Assembly (NCBI GenBank): GCA_005223375.1
Contig: RXOD01005781.1
Span: 1-12,516 of the forward strand
Reading direction: 5' to 3'
Source: Amoebophrya sp. AT5.2
Taxonomy: Eukaryota > Sar > Dinophyceae > Syndiniales > Amoebophryaceae
DNA: 12,516 bases
Position 1 is the first letter of the stretch. Each line of letters opens with the position of its first letter. Position numbers and translations under genes: made by a program. Shown here one piece after another: positions 1-8,433 of this stretch. The notes below the pieces were generated by a model, which saw nothing but the letters and a program-made list of their open reading frames with translations, was not told the origin of the DNA and did not search any database.

Positions 1-111
1 GGAGGCCACAGAGATGAAAATAACTGTGAGACGATAGACATCTACAGGTTGATAGTAGAGCGGTTTACAACTTCACGACGGCTTCTGATACTTATTGGCC
101 TTTCCTCGCAG
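1..111 (+). other. 3' part of an intron of the upstream gene (partial)
   Basis: The segment before the first exon reads as intron: an in-frame TGA lies at 86-88, 24 bases before a pyrimidine-rich tract (cctttcctcgcag) ending in AG at 110-111. The sequence turns abruptly G+C-rich and codon-biased after it. The donor site and earlier exons lie outside the window. Confidence 0.55.
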
Positions 112-439
112 GATCGCCATCCTGGACAACGTGAAGTATGGATCCGGGGGCTGCTGCGGGTGCTGCATGCCCAAGACGCTGAAGGACACGTGGTGGCCGT
201 GGGGCGCGGGCATGTTCGCGACGAGTCTGGGTCCGCACGACGCCTGCTTCGTGCTGGCGGCGAACCACAAGCCGAAGTCGGGCGTGATGTGCGTGTGGGG
301 CTGGCCCTGCGCGATCCAGAAGGAGCTGATCGAAACCACCAAGGTCGACGAGTGCCAGATGGGACTCATCGGCCAGCTCATCTGGCATTTCGTGCACCAC
401 ACACCGGTGCATTTGTTCGGGGACGGCCGCTTCAAGTAA
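112..439 (+). CDS. Last exon of an unrecognised Cys/Trp-rich protein (5' partial)
   Basis: This is the 3' terminal exon of a gene that starts outside the window. It encodes about 108 residues and ends in TAA at 437-439. The first base completes a split codon (phase 2) if the AG at 110-111 is the acceptor. Codon third positions are strongly G/C, like the three downstream genes, which argues for this frame rather than the antisense frame that is also open. The peptide has a GGCCGCC cysteine cluster near its start, a TWWPWG motif, a later VWGWPC motif, and hydrophobic stretches towards the end (MGLIGQLIWHF). It finishes in HLFGDGRFK. I do not recognise the family. The Cys cluster could bind metal or be palmitoylated, but that is a guess. 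It runs in the same direction as the downstream array, about 1.2 kb away. Confidence 0.6.
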
Positions 440-1027
440 TGGGAGAAGAGCGGGGTAGCATCTTCAAGATCGTAGCGATAGCATCAAGGTCATAGGGATA
501 GGATTGCATTTAGGATCGAGATCGAATGTCCCATTCACTCTAGAGTTTACAGGTTGCTGTACTTCGCCGGAGCGGTCATCCTGCTTTCAGCGACCTAGGC
601 TACACATGTGATGACTCAGAAGGTTTTTAGCAACATTTACACAACTTCGTAGGGGTTCTAGATACGTAAGGATTTCAATTTCATTCACTCTCAATCATCT
701 CAGCAGTAGAGAAATCTTCTAGTGTTTTCAAAAAGCACGACCAGGAACGACTGGTAGTGCAGTGGGACGAGGGCGGTTGTATCGGGTCAAGTGCAACAAG
801 CGGGGACAAAGGCGGCGCAGGCACAGCGCCATCGAAGAAATCTATATGCTTGGATAAGGCGGGCAGCTTTTTCGACCTACAACGATCAACGAACTATATT
901 AAGCCGGTGTGAAACGGAAATCGAAAACCAAATCTGTCTTCTCTGTAGTGTTGAAAAAGCAAAGGGAAAATACAGTCTGCTCTCGTGTAGTCTCACTTAA
1001 TCGTCGAGGGTTGGAGGTTGGCGAGGG

Positions 1028-1098
1028 TGCGTCAACGGACAGCCGGACTCCGTTGTTGTATGAGGTCAATTTCTTTTCCGGACCGAGGAGTTGACGCA
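1028..1098. repeat. Inverted repeat, 9-bp arms
   Basis: TGCGTCAAC at 1028-1036 is the exact reverse complement of GTTGACGCA at 1090-1098. Nested within it, CAACGGA (1033-1039) pairs with TCCGTTG (1049-1055), so two alternative hairpins are possible. The function is unknown; arms of this size can arise by chance. Confidence 0.4.
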
Positions 1099-1315
1099 GC
1101 GGTAGCCGAGTAACAAACATTTTTTAAAATCCAAAGAAACTCGAGAAATTTTCCAGCTCGCACCGCTTCTGGCGGTGGTGTGCCTCCATCTGATCTCGAA
1201 ACCGATGAATGACAGCTCTGCAAATGAAAAGCGAATGACAATACCTCCATAACTCACAATACGTTCGTATTATTTCCGCGGTGCTCTTCCTCTTCGGCGG
1301 GATGTTACACTTGGT

Positions 1316-1403
1316 CCGTTCTGTAGTCGGGTCCATCTTGCTCCATTCTGTAGTCCGGACGAGCTCTCACTCGGATCTCCGCGACCACGATCTCCACGAC
1401 CAC
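1316..1403. repeat. Two adjacent short direct-repeat pairs
   Basis: CCRTTCTGTAGTC occurs at 1316-1328 and 1343-1355 (27-bp offset). Just after it, two 15-bp units GATCTCCRCGACCAC lie end to end at 1374-1388 and 1389-1403 with one mismatch. They are followed by GAGATCT, which forms a small palindrome with the second unit. This looks like local slippage or duplication in the spacer. Confidence 0.55.
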
Positions 1404-1512
1404 GAGATCTGCTTCGACCCGAGCTCTGCGAAAACTCGATCCGCTGCAACGCTATGCCGTATTTCGAGGGATCAAGGTCAGTAAAAGTAACTACTTAGGG
1501 GGCAGAAGTACG

Positions 1513-1519
1513 TATAAAT
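1513..1519 (+). promoter_or_regulatory. Possible TATA-like element upstream of gene 1
   Basis: TATAAAT lies 94 bases before the ATG of gene 1, a spacing that would allow a short 5' UTR. It is supported only by its sequence and position; many protists do not use TATA boxes. Confidence 0.25.
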
Positions 1520-1612
1520 TTTGCAGCAGGAATACTATATCGTGTTCACGAGGACTCATCGATCGACCACCACTTCTTCTTTTAGACTTGAACTGACTGC
1601 AATTGCTGCACA

Positions 1613-3844
1613 ATGTCGGACGGCCCGCATCCGAAGCGCCAGCGCGTCTCGCCCGGGGATTGCGGCGACGCGTGCGAAAAAACCGGTTGCGATCTTCTGA
1701 AGGCGGCTGAGGCGAGAAATGCGCCGGCGACAAAGGACGCGCGCCTCCCCGTCACGGTTCTGTCCGGTTTTCTTGGCTCGGGCAAGACCACCACTCTCAC
1801 CCACCTGCTGAACAATTCGGATGGCGTTCGCATCGCTCTGATCGTGAACGACATGGCGTCGTTGAATGTCGACGCGCTGCAGGTGACCAACGAAATGGCG
1901 AGGGACCAGCTGCTGAAGCTGAAGGCAGACGCGAAAAAGAACAAGAGTGCAGGGAAAAGTGCGGCAGGGGAAAACGGCGCTTCGAAAGGAGAAGCGGCGA
2001 GGACGCCTGCCGCTGCGATCGCGGAGCCGCCGAAGATGGTGGCGCTTCAGAATGGCTGCATTTGCTGCACGTTGCGGGAGGATTTGGTCGAGCAGGTAGC
2101 GGAACTGGCGAACGGAAACAAGTACGACTACCTGATCATCGAATCGACAGGGATTTCGGAGCCGGTGCCGGTGGCGCAGACCTTCTGCCACTCGCTGGAG
2201 GAGTTAGCGCAGATGGCAAAGGGCCATCATATACACGAACAAACAGAAGGGAGAGAGGCGGAGGAGGTGGGGCGAGCACCTGGAGAAGGCGAACACGAGA
2301 AAGGAGACGGCGCGCGAGCAGAAAAAGCAGCCGCAAAGGGCGACGCGGATGAAAAAGCGGCCGGCAGCGCCGAAGGGAATCAAGGCTCCGTGGGAGAAAC
2401 CGACGCGCACGACGCACAGGCGGAGCACACGCGCAAGCTCGCCGTGCAGGCAATTGAATTGCAGAAAATCGCCCGTCTCGACACGATGGTGACCGTCGTC
2501 GACGCCTGCGAGGTGTGGGAGGTGCTTTCCTGCCTCGAAACGATCGGCAACTCGAAGTGGTCCAAGCCGGAGACCAGCGATGAAAACGGCAAGCCGAAGC
2601 AGGAGGGTCTGCAATTGGACAGGAACATCGCGGATCTGCTGGTCGACCAAATCGAGTTCGCGAACGTGATCCTGTTGAACAAGCGGGACTTGTTGCTCGC
2701 CAAGGCACAAGCGGAGGCAGCCGCCGGGAGCCTCGCCGATGATGATGCCGCAGTCGTTGAAAAATTGCAGCAGAGGCACACGGCCTTGCTCGAGGGCCTT
2801 GTCCGCAAGTTGAACCCGGGCGCGAAGGTGTACTGGACCGACCACGGCAAAATCTGCCCAAAGAAAGTGCTCGGAACGAGCCTGTTCGACTTCGAGGCGG
2901 CGCAAAAATCCGCCGGCTGGCAGCAGGAGCTGGCGAACGACGGCCACCACACGCCGGAAACCGAGGAGTACGGCATCTCTTCCGTCGTGTTCCGCTCGAA
3001 CCAGCCGTTCCACCCGGAACGATTGCACGCAATCCTCACCGGACTCGGGAAGATAGCGGACCACGTCGAGAAAAACGCTTGCACTTCTCCGGGGCACAGG
3101 GAAAAAGTAGAGTCTGAGTCTGAGAAGCAAGTTTTCAAAGGCGTGATCCGGAGCAAGGGGCATCTGTGGCTCGCAAACTGTTGCGGGTACAGGATGGACT
3201 GGCATTCGGTCGGCAGGCAGTTCTCGATGAAGCGGGGGGATCCCTTCGACAGCGCGGTGAGAGAAGCCGACGTAGAACCGTCTGCTGCACGACGACCAGC
3301 TGCGAACAACGGAGATGATGTGGAGGGCGAGGGGAAAAAAATCTTCACCGCTGCGGAGCTCGCGGCGCTGACGGGGGACGAACTGTTCTCTACTGCTTTT
3401 GGGGACCGGAAAAACGAATTGGTCGTTATCGGCGTGCAGCTCGACAAAGAACGCATCAACCGCGAGCTCGAGGCGGCCCTCGTGTCTGTGGCGGAAACGG
3501 AGCAGGCGGCGCGCGAAAAGATTCGCTTCGAGAGCTTTCTGGCGGAGACGAGAGAGAAAGGCGGGGACGAGGCGCTTATCGCGTTGACGGAGAAGAAGGT
3601 GAAAAAAGCGACGGGAGGCAACGCGACGCCCTGGGACCGGTTCTTGAAGCTGGAAGACGCGTTTTTCGGCGGGAAGGCGCAGGAAGAATACATGGAGTAC
3701 GTTGAGGAAGAGGAAGGTGATGCCGATGATGACATGGACGTAGACGAGGATGCGGAGGACGACGAGGAGGAAAGTAATGCAGATGAAGAGACAGACGTCG
3801 GGAGCGAAGTGGAAGAAGTGGCAGGGATGGAAAAACAAAAATAG
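1613..3844 (+). CDS. COG0523 (ZigA/YciC-type) G3E GTPase, paralogue 1
   Basis: Predicted metal-handling GTPase of 743 aa, read without an intron from ATG 1613 to TAG. Family knowledge: COG0523 proteins couple GTP hydrolysis to delivery of Zn or Co to client enzymes, and the ZigA/YciC branch acts under zinc limitation. Seen: Walker A GFLGSGKTT (52-60), IVNDMASLNVDA switch region (77-88), CxCC metal site (C149, C151, C152), ESTGISEP (177-184), MVTVVDACE (292-300), NKRD (356-359). The CobW C-terminal domain follows: HTPETEEYGISS (446-457), FHPERL (466-471), IRSKGHLWLANC (512-523), GDRKNELVVIG (597-607), PWDRFLKLEDAFFGG (673-687). A low-complexity insert lies at 95-140, a charged linker at 202-274 with only an HHIH remnant, and a strongly acidic tail at 697-736. 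Near the N-terminus are a basic PKRQR and three Cys (17, 21, 26). Bacterial relatives are about 350-420 aa, so this is nearly double. The substrate metal is not proven. Confidence 0.95.
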   Translation: MSDGPHPKRQRVSPGDCGDACEKTGCDLLKAAEARNAPATKDARLPVTVLSGFLGSGKTTTLTHLLNNSDGVRIALIVNDMASLNVDALQVTNEMARDQLLKLKADAKKNKSAGKSAAGENGASKGEAARTPAAAIAEPPKMVALQNGCICCTLREDLVEQVAELANGNKYDYLIIESTGISEPVPVAQTFCHSLEELAQMAKGHHIHEQTEGREAEEVGRAPGEGEHEKGDGARAEKAAAKGDADEKAAGSAEGNQGSVGETDAHDAQAEHTRKLAVQAIELQKIARLDTMVTVVDACEVWEVLSCLETIGNSKWSKPETSDENGKPKQEGLQLDRNIADLLVDQIEFANVILLNKRDLLLAKAQAEAAAGSLADDDAAVVEKLQQRHTALLEGLVRKLNPGAKVYWTDHGKICPKKVLGTSLFDFEAAQKSAGWQQELANDGHHTPETEEYGISSVVFRSNQPFHPERLHAILTGLGKIADHVEKNACTSPGHREKVESESEKQVFKGVIRSKGHLWLANCCGYRMDWHSVGRQFSMKRGDPFDSAVREADVEPSAARRPAANNGDDVEGEGKKIFTAAELAALTGDELFSTAFGDRKNELVVIGVQLDKERINRELEAALVSVAETEQAAREKIRFESFLAETREKGGDEALIALTEKKVKKATGGNATPWDRFLKLEDAFFGGKAQEEYMEYVEEEEGDADDDMDVDEDAEDDEEESNADEETDVGSEVEEVAGMEKQK

Positions 3845-4628
3845 GGCGAAATATATAAGGTTTGGAATTTGATTTCGGACGGGAAGCATCTATATCGGGC
3901 AGCATACTGGACTGCGAAGAGTGGTTTGCTTTACTGAGGTATAGTGGTTTCGTTCTTCATGGCCAGATAGAGGAAAATCGGAAAATCTTGTGTGAAGGGC
4001 GCTGCAGCGAATTTCCGATTTTACACGCGCACAGCACGACCGCGAGGCCCTTGAGCCTTGATGGACTTTCGTTGCGAGACGCTGATCCATCCGATGTGCC
4101 CAGAGTACTTCTTATACTTACCCCGGACGATACAAGCATTGACCTGCAACTACAGTCGAATCATCGACGAAAAGCCGAACAGTATGGGAAGTGAGCAAGC
4201 CGCTGGCTGTAAGTTTTGAATCAGTTCTTCTAGTTGCTCGTGGTTTCGACGACTTCGTTCAAGATCAAGATCACTGATCACTGATCCCGCTCCACAGCAT
4301 TCTCCTCACCGATTGAAAATCCTTAATCTCCACAGAATGAAATGTCATCCTCGTAGTTGTCCGACGCGATCCGCCGCTCTTCGACTCTCAGATCAACGTT
4401 TTCGCGATCATTACTGAATACACATTTTCCGCTCTTAGTACTCGACCGGCTTTCGAATTCTACTTTTTGCAGCTCTCTTTTCACAATCGTGTCAATCTAC
4501 GAAAAATAGCTTCACCGAAGGCCCTTCCTATTGCGTCTAGCCTCTTACGTTCTACAACGTGCTTCTCCTGCTTCCACTGAGTATCGGTTGTTTTTCACAC
4601 TCTCGTTCGTCTCAATCGATTCGGAAAA
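3845..4628. other. Intergenic spacer between genes 1 and 2
   Basis: No gene is supported in these 784 bases. The frame open at 3862-4194 begins at a non-ATG codon (its TTG precedes any ATG) and its peptide is unremarkable. The spacer contains an 11-bp-arm stem-loop (3974-4022) in the likely 3' UTR of gene 1 and a short tandem ACTGATC ACTGATC near 4270. No clear TATA-like box precedes gene 2. Confidence 0.55.
3974..4022. repeat. Inverted repeat / stem-loop downstream of gene 1
   Basis: AAAATCGGAAA (3974-3984) pairs perfectly with TTTCCGATTTT (4012-4022). The 27-base loop holds the 10-bp palindrome CGCTGCAGCG (4000-4009), which could itself fold. It lies 130 bases after the stop codon of gene 1, so it may be in its 3' UTR. 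Confidence 0.55.
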
Positions 4629-6884
4629 ATGACTTCGGAGGAGATGAGCGGTGCGCCGAGCCAGAAGCGGCAACGCCTCTCGAACGATGCCGTTGAAGTC
4701 GGAGTTGAAGGCCAAGACCCACATTCTGACACCCGCCTCCCCGTGACGGTGTTGTCCGGTTTTCTTGGCTCGGGCAAGACCACCACTCTCACCCACCTGT
4801 TGAACAATTCGGATGGCGTTCGCATCGCTCTGATCGTAAACGACATGGCGTCGTTGAACGTGGATGCGTTGCAGGTGACCAACGAAATGGCAAAAGAACA
4901 GCTGCTGCGCGTGAAGAACGAGGCGAAAAACAAAGCATCTTCTGATGTTGAGGGCTCGGCGGCGACCGCGGCCCCGGCCGTGCAGGCGCCGAAAATGGTA
5001 GCGCTGCAGAACGGCTGCATCTGCTGCACGTTGCGGGAGGATCTGGTCGAGCAGGTCGCGGAACTGGCGAACGGAAACAAGTACGACTACCTGATCATCG
5101 AGTCGACAGGGATTTCAGAACCGGTACCGGTGGCACAGACCTTCTGCCACTCGCTGGAGGAGCTGGCAGCGATGGCTGGACACTCCCACGATCATGATCA
5201 CGATCACGATCATGGAGACGATCAGAAAGAGGTAGAGAAGAAAAAAGAAGCCGGAACAGACGACAACCAGGAGGACGTGGAGATGAAACAGTACTAAATG
5301 TCGCTTCTTTAATATTATCCGGTACGAGTTCTTCTTCTTTGTGATTCTTGAGTTTGATTGTCCCCTCGTTCTAATCATAAGTCGCAGTAGTTGATCTTGA
5401 TTCAGACCCTTCTGCTGTTCGTAGTAGAGGTGTTCGTCATCGCGCGGCAGTTCAGTACTTGTGTCTGCATCGAGAGGGCCCAACTGAACAGGTCTTCCGA
5501 CGCCGCCGCGGACGCCGCCGCCGCGCAGAAGAAGCTCGCGGTGCAGGCTATTGAACTGCAAAAGATTGCGCGTCTCGACACCATGGTCACCGTCGTCGAT
5601 TCCTGCGAGGTTTGGGACGTGTTGGGCTGTCTGGAGACTATCGGCAGTTCCAAGTGGTCCAAGCAGGAGACCACCGACGAGAAGGGCGAGAAGAAGGAGG
5701 TTGAGGGGATCGATTTGGAGAGAAACATCGCGGATTTGCTCGTGGACCAGATCGAGTTCGCCAACGTCATTCTCCTGAACAAGAAGGACCTCCTCCTGAA
5801 GAAGGCGCGGGAGGACGCGGAGAAGGACAAAGCCGACACCACTGCGTGCGAGCAGCAGAACGTGAACCTGCTCGAAAACCTGATTCGCAAGCTGAACCCC
5901 GACGCGAAGATCCACTGGACCGAACACGGCAAAATCTGCCCCAAAAATGTGCTCGGAACAAAGCTGTTCGACTTCGCGAAGGCGCAAAAATCCGCCGGCT
6001 GGCTTCAGGAGCTTGCGAACGACGGCAACCACACGCCGGAAACCGAGGAGTACGGCATCTCTTCCGTGGTGTTTCGCTCGACCCAGCCGTTTCACCCGAG
6101 GAGACTCTACGACATTTTGAACGGCTTCGGCCGAATCTCCGATCACGTGCTGGACAACACGAAGACGAACGACGCGTCGAAACAGGTGTTTAGGGGCGTG
6201 ATCCGGAGCAAGGGGCAGGTGTGGCTCGCGAACTGTTCGGCGTACCGGATGGACTGGCACAGCGTGGGCCGCCAGTTCTCCATGAACCCCGGGCAGCCGT
6301 TCGAGAGTGCGGTGGAGGACGCTGGTTACGACCCGAGTGATTTGTTCGAGGGGGCGGTGGGAACCAACGACGACGAAAATGCGAAGATGGAGGTTGATGG
6401 GAAGGAAAAAGCCACCTACTCCGCCGCCGCGGCTGCGAAACTTTCCGACGCCGAGTTGCTGAAGGCGGCGTTTGGCGATCGGGGAAACGAGTTGGTGGTG
6501 ATCGGCGTGCAGCTCGACAAGAGTAGGATCACGAAGGAGCTGGAGAACGCGCTGGTGTCGTTGGAGGAGTGCAAGAAAGCCGCGGCCGAGAAGCTGAAGT
6601 TCGAGCACTTCATCGGAGAAGTGAAGAAGAGCGGCGGCGAAGCGGCACTTGCAAAGCTGACGGAGAAGAAAGTGAAGAAGGGAACAGGAGGGCTGCAGTC
6701 GCCGTGGGACCGGTTCATTGAGTTGGAGGACGCTTTTTTCGAGGGCAAGGCCGTGGAGCAGTATATGGAGTACGCAGAGGCGGAAGAAGAATCGGACGAC
6801 GAGGAAGACTCGAAAGCGGAGGAGGAAACGGATGTAGGAAGCTGCGCAGACGAAGAAGAAGCAGCGACGGGAGATGAGAAATAG
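4629..6884 (+). CDS. COG0523 (ZigA/YciC-type) G3E GTPase with His-rich linker, paralogue 2 (two exons)
   Basis: Spliced gene: exon 1 is 4629-5290, exon 2 is 5492-6884, giving 684 aa. Removing 5291-5491 (GT...AG) joins the frames in phase 2 (CA|G = Gln221) and restores the same order of motifs as gene 1. Seen: Walker A (44-52), switch region IVNDMASLNVDA (69-80), CxCC (C130, C132, C133), ESTGISEP (158-165), a metal-binding-type HSHDHDHDHDH run (185-195), MVTVVDSCE (252-260), NKKD (317-320), then the CobW C-terminal domain with FHPRRL, RSKGQVWLANC, GDRGNELVVIG and PWDRFIELEDAFF, and an acidic tail. The N-terminus has QKRQR, parallel to gene 1, but lacks gene 1's three Cys. The insert between switch region and CxCC is shorter than in gene 1. 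Likely role: zinc (or cobalt) chaperone or insertase GTPase. If the intron is retained, translation stops at 5295-5297 and yields a 222-residue G-domain fragment ending after the His run. Confidence 0.92.
5291..5491 (+). other. Intron of gene 2 (201 bp, GT-AG, phase 2)
   Basis: The intron begins GTACTAAATG and ends CAACTGAACAG. It brings an in-frame stop at once (TAA 5295-5297), is T-rich, and contains a good branch-point-like TTCTAAT near 5370-5376, although that is rather far from the acceptor. Both ends carry a similar AACAG-like word (GAAACAG at the donor, TGAACAG at the acceptor), so the exact boundary could shift slightly. Gene 1 has continuous coding at this place and gene 3 has none here either. 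Confidence 0.85.
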
Positions 6885-7311
6885 ACCCGAAAATATTGCG
6901 TCGGAGCAGTAAAAAATTTAGGGCAACAAGGGCAATTTTGCGGCCAGATGATAGATCGACACAGAGATAGGCGTAGATCAAAGGCAACGAAGGGAAAGAG
7001 ATTAAGTATGGTAAAGCTTGAGCTGACACTACAGTTACGCTACAACTACAATCATCGAGTGGTGCAGTATGCTTCATTTTCGAGCGAGAAGCTATAGGTC
7101 TAGAAGAAAGTACGAAATATCCACACTAGAAGAAGTGTTAGCAACTTTTGCGCCCGCGGCCGGTCGCGCGTGCGCCATTCTTGCCGCCGACCGAGCATGC
7201 ATCTTTGGTGCTAGTTGCCAGTGGTTTTATCGGTCCAGGCTAGATCTTAGCGTTTATCATAAGTTCATCGGATCACGAATAACAAGGCAGAAGCAAGTTT
7301 TTGTTTGTCTG

Positions 7312-7473
7312 CGTCGATCCGCTTAGGGGGGTGCTAGCAGTGCTGGTTCGCCCTTGGACGACAACGCTTTGTTTTTTTTCACCATGCCGAGAAGAAGGAT
7401 GTACTAGTGGCCGAGAAGCAGCAAAGTACAAGATAATTCTGATTTATTATGTTGTTGATACGTCGATCCGCTT
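7312..7473. repeat. 13-bp direct repeat pair
   Basis: CGTCGATCCGCTT occurs exactly at 7312-7324 and 7461-7473, 149 bases apart. No similarity in the flanks is obvious to me. It may be a remnant of a local duplication. Confidence 0.4.
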
Positions 7474-7754
7474 TGGAGAAGCGCAAGTCTTACTCCGGGA
7501 CGACGGACGCCCCCACGTGGTTTACAGGTATTCTTACGGTGTTGAATTCAGGACGAGCAGGCAGTCACATTTCTGAAGCAGAAATCGAATTCTGGCTTCA
7601 CGACTTCTGCTCAGACGAAGACCTTAACTTCATAGGCTGACATAGCTATCCCACACTTTCGCTGTCCATCAGGGCAGGAGTGGATTTCGATTTCGATGTA
7701 GCAGTTCAAGTGAGCTATTATGAAAATATAGAAAGCGTTACGCCGACGGTCGTA

Positions 7755-8135
7755 CTACAACATACGAGAAAGAACTGCACCGGGATTAGAAACCGATTTT
7801 CCGGGTAGTATAGGATCGGTGGTGCAGGGCTCGGGCTCTGCAGCATCGTCCCGCTTGAAGACTTGCCAAACGAAAAAACGACAGCACATGGAGAGGACAG
7901 AGCAACCAATGGATGCTATGAGAAGGACAAGAGGTGGTGCGTCGAGATTTTCTGAGAAGCACGTCTGTTCACGAAGAAGGAATCTACTCGCCTCTCGTTC
8001 GCAGAAAAGTGTTTTTTTAATCGGAGATAAGTCTACTTTTCCAAGATGATCTTCAAGTTCTTTCGAAGGAAAACGATCCCGCAAGCCCGATTGGACGCGA
8101 ACAAGCAAAACTACATAAGTACGTCGTTCCCTCAT
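7755..8135 (-). CDS. Doubtful small hypothetical protein with one hydrophobic segment
   Basis: A minus-strand frame of 126 codons starts at ATG 8135 and ends at 7755. The predicted peptide begins MRERRTYVVLLV and has one hydrophobic stretch (PPLVLLIASIGCSVLSMC) followed by aromatic and basic residues, as a single-pass membrane protein would. Against it: the base composition is that of the surrounding spacer, not of the G/C3-rich genes, a plus-strand frame overlaps it, and I recognise no family. It would run opposite to every other gene here. Probably chance. Confidence 0.15.
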   Translation of the reverse strand: MRERRTYVVLLVRVQSGLRDRFPSKELEDHLGKVDLSPIKKTLFCEREASRFLLREQTCFSENLDAPPLVLLIASIGCSVLSMCCRFFVWQVFKRDDAAEPEPCTTDPILPGKSVSNPGAVLSRML

Positions 8136-8346
8136 ACTGAACCTGTGCGCCCACCACACGAAGCGTTAAAGGCAGCAGCTCAGTTCGTTGAAGTTGAACA
8201 TGAATGAAGTGGCAAAGCTCAACATCCTGAATCGAAAAAACGAAAATCCTTGTACAATCGCGGATAGCATCGCAGGAGGCCGTCCCAGCCGCACCGTAGA
8301 AAAGGTCCGCGCCGCCCGTTTTGAGGCAGCCCGTCGTCCGCAGGAC

Positions 8347-8352
8347 TATATA
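8347..8352 (+). promoter_or_regulatory. Possible TATA-like element upstream of gene 3
   Basis: TATATA lies 82 bases before the ATG at 8434, a spacing similar to that of the TATA-like sequence before gene 1 (94 bases). If functional, it would favour 8434 over the upstream ATG at 8200 as the start of gene 3. Evidence is positional only. Confidence 0.2.
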
Positions 8353-8433
8353 CGTATCAGTGGGTATCACTTGTTTCAAGAACATCGTGAGACTCTTCGG
8401 TCAGCCCTTGCGACACTACCTGGCCGAACAAAA

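Larger units (their letters stand above)
440..1612. other. Intergenic spacer between the partial gene and gene 1
   Basis: I see no convincing gene in this 1.17-kb stretch; open frames are short and do not share the codon bias of the neighbours. It holds the 3' flank of the upstream gene, a 9-bp inverted repeat (1028-1036 with 1090-1098), two small local direct-repeat pairs (1316-1358 and 1374-1403) and a TATA-like sequence at 1513-1519 ahead of gene 1. Confidence 0.6.
6885..8433. other. Intergenic spacer between genes 2 and 3
   Basis: About 1.5 kb without a well-supported gene. It contains a 13-bp direct repeat CGTCGATCCGCTT (7312-7324 and 7461-7473), a 7-bp inverted repeat AGCAGAA/TTCTGCT (7577-7583 with 7605-7611), and a low-confidence minus-strand frame (7755-8135). 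An ATG-open frame continuous with gene 3 runs from 8200, so 8200-8433 may be 5' UTR or an N-terminal extension. A TATATA lies at 8347-8352. Confidence 0.5.

Noticed and set aside
2204..3889. Long minus-strand open frame of 561 codons opposite gene 1 (and another of 451 codons at 2380-3735)
   Set aside because: They are shadows of the strongly G/C-biased third positions of gene 1; their peptides are Arg/Ser/Leu-rich without domain motifs, while the plus frame carries every family motif.
3862..4194. Plus-strand open frame of 110 codons just after gene 1
   Set aside because: It starts at TTG rather than ATG, has spacer-like composition and no homologous counterpart after genes 2 or 3.
5391..5491. 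Open frame upstream of exon 2 of gene 2 as a separate start of a second gene
   Set aside because: The first codons are not ATG, the T-rich stretch reads as intron, and GT-AG splicing restores a complete family protein; a stand-alone gene would lack the Walker A half.
5115..6608. Minus-strand open frame of 497 codons opposite gene 2
   Set aside because: Same antisense effect; it also crosses the gene 2 intron and shows no recognisable domain.
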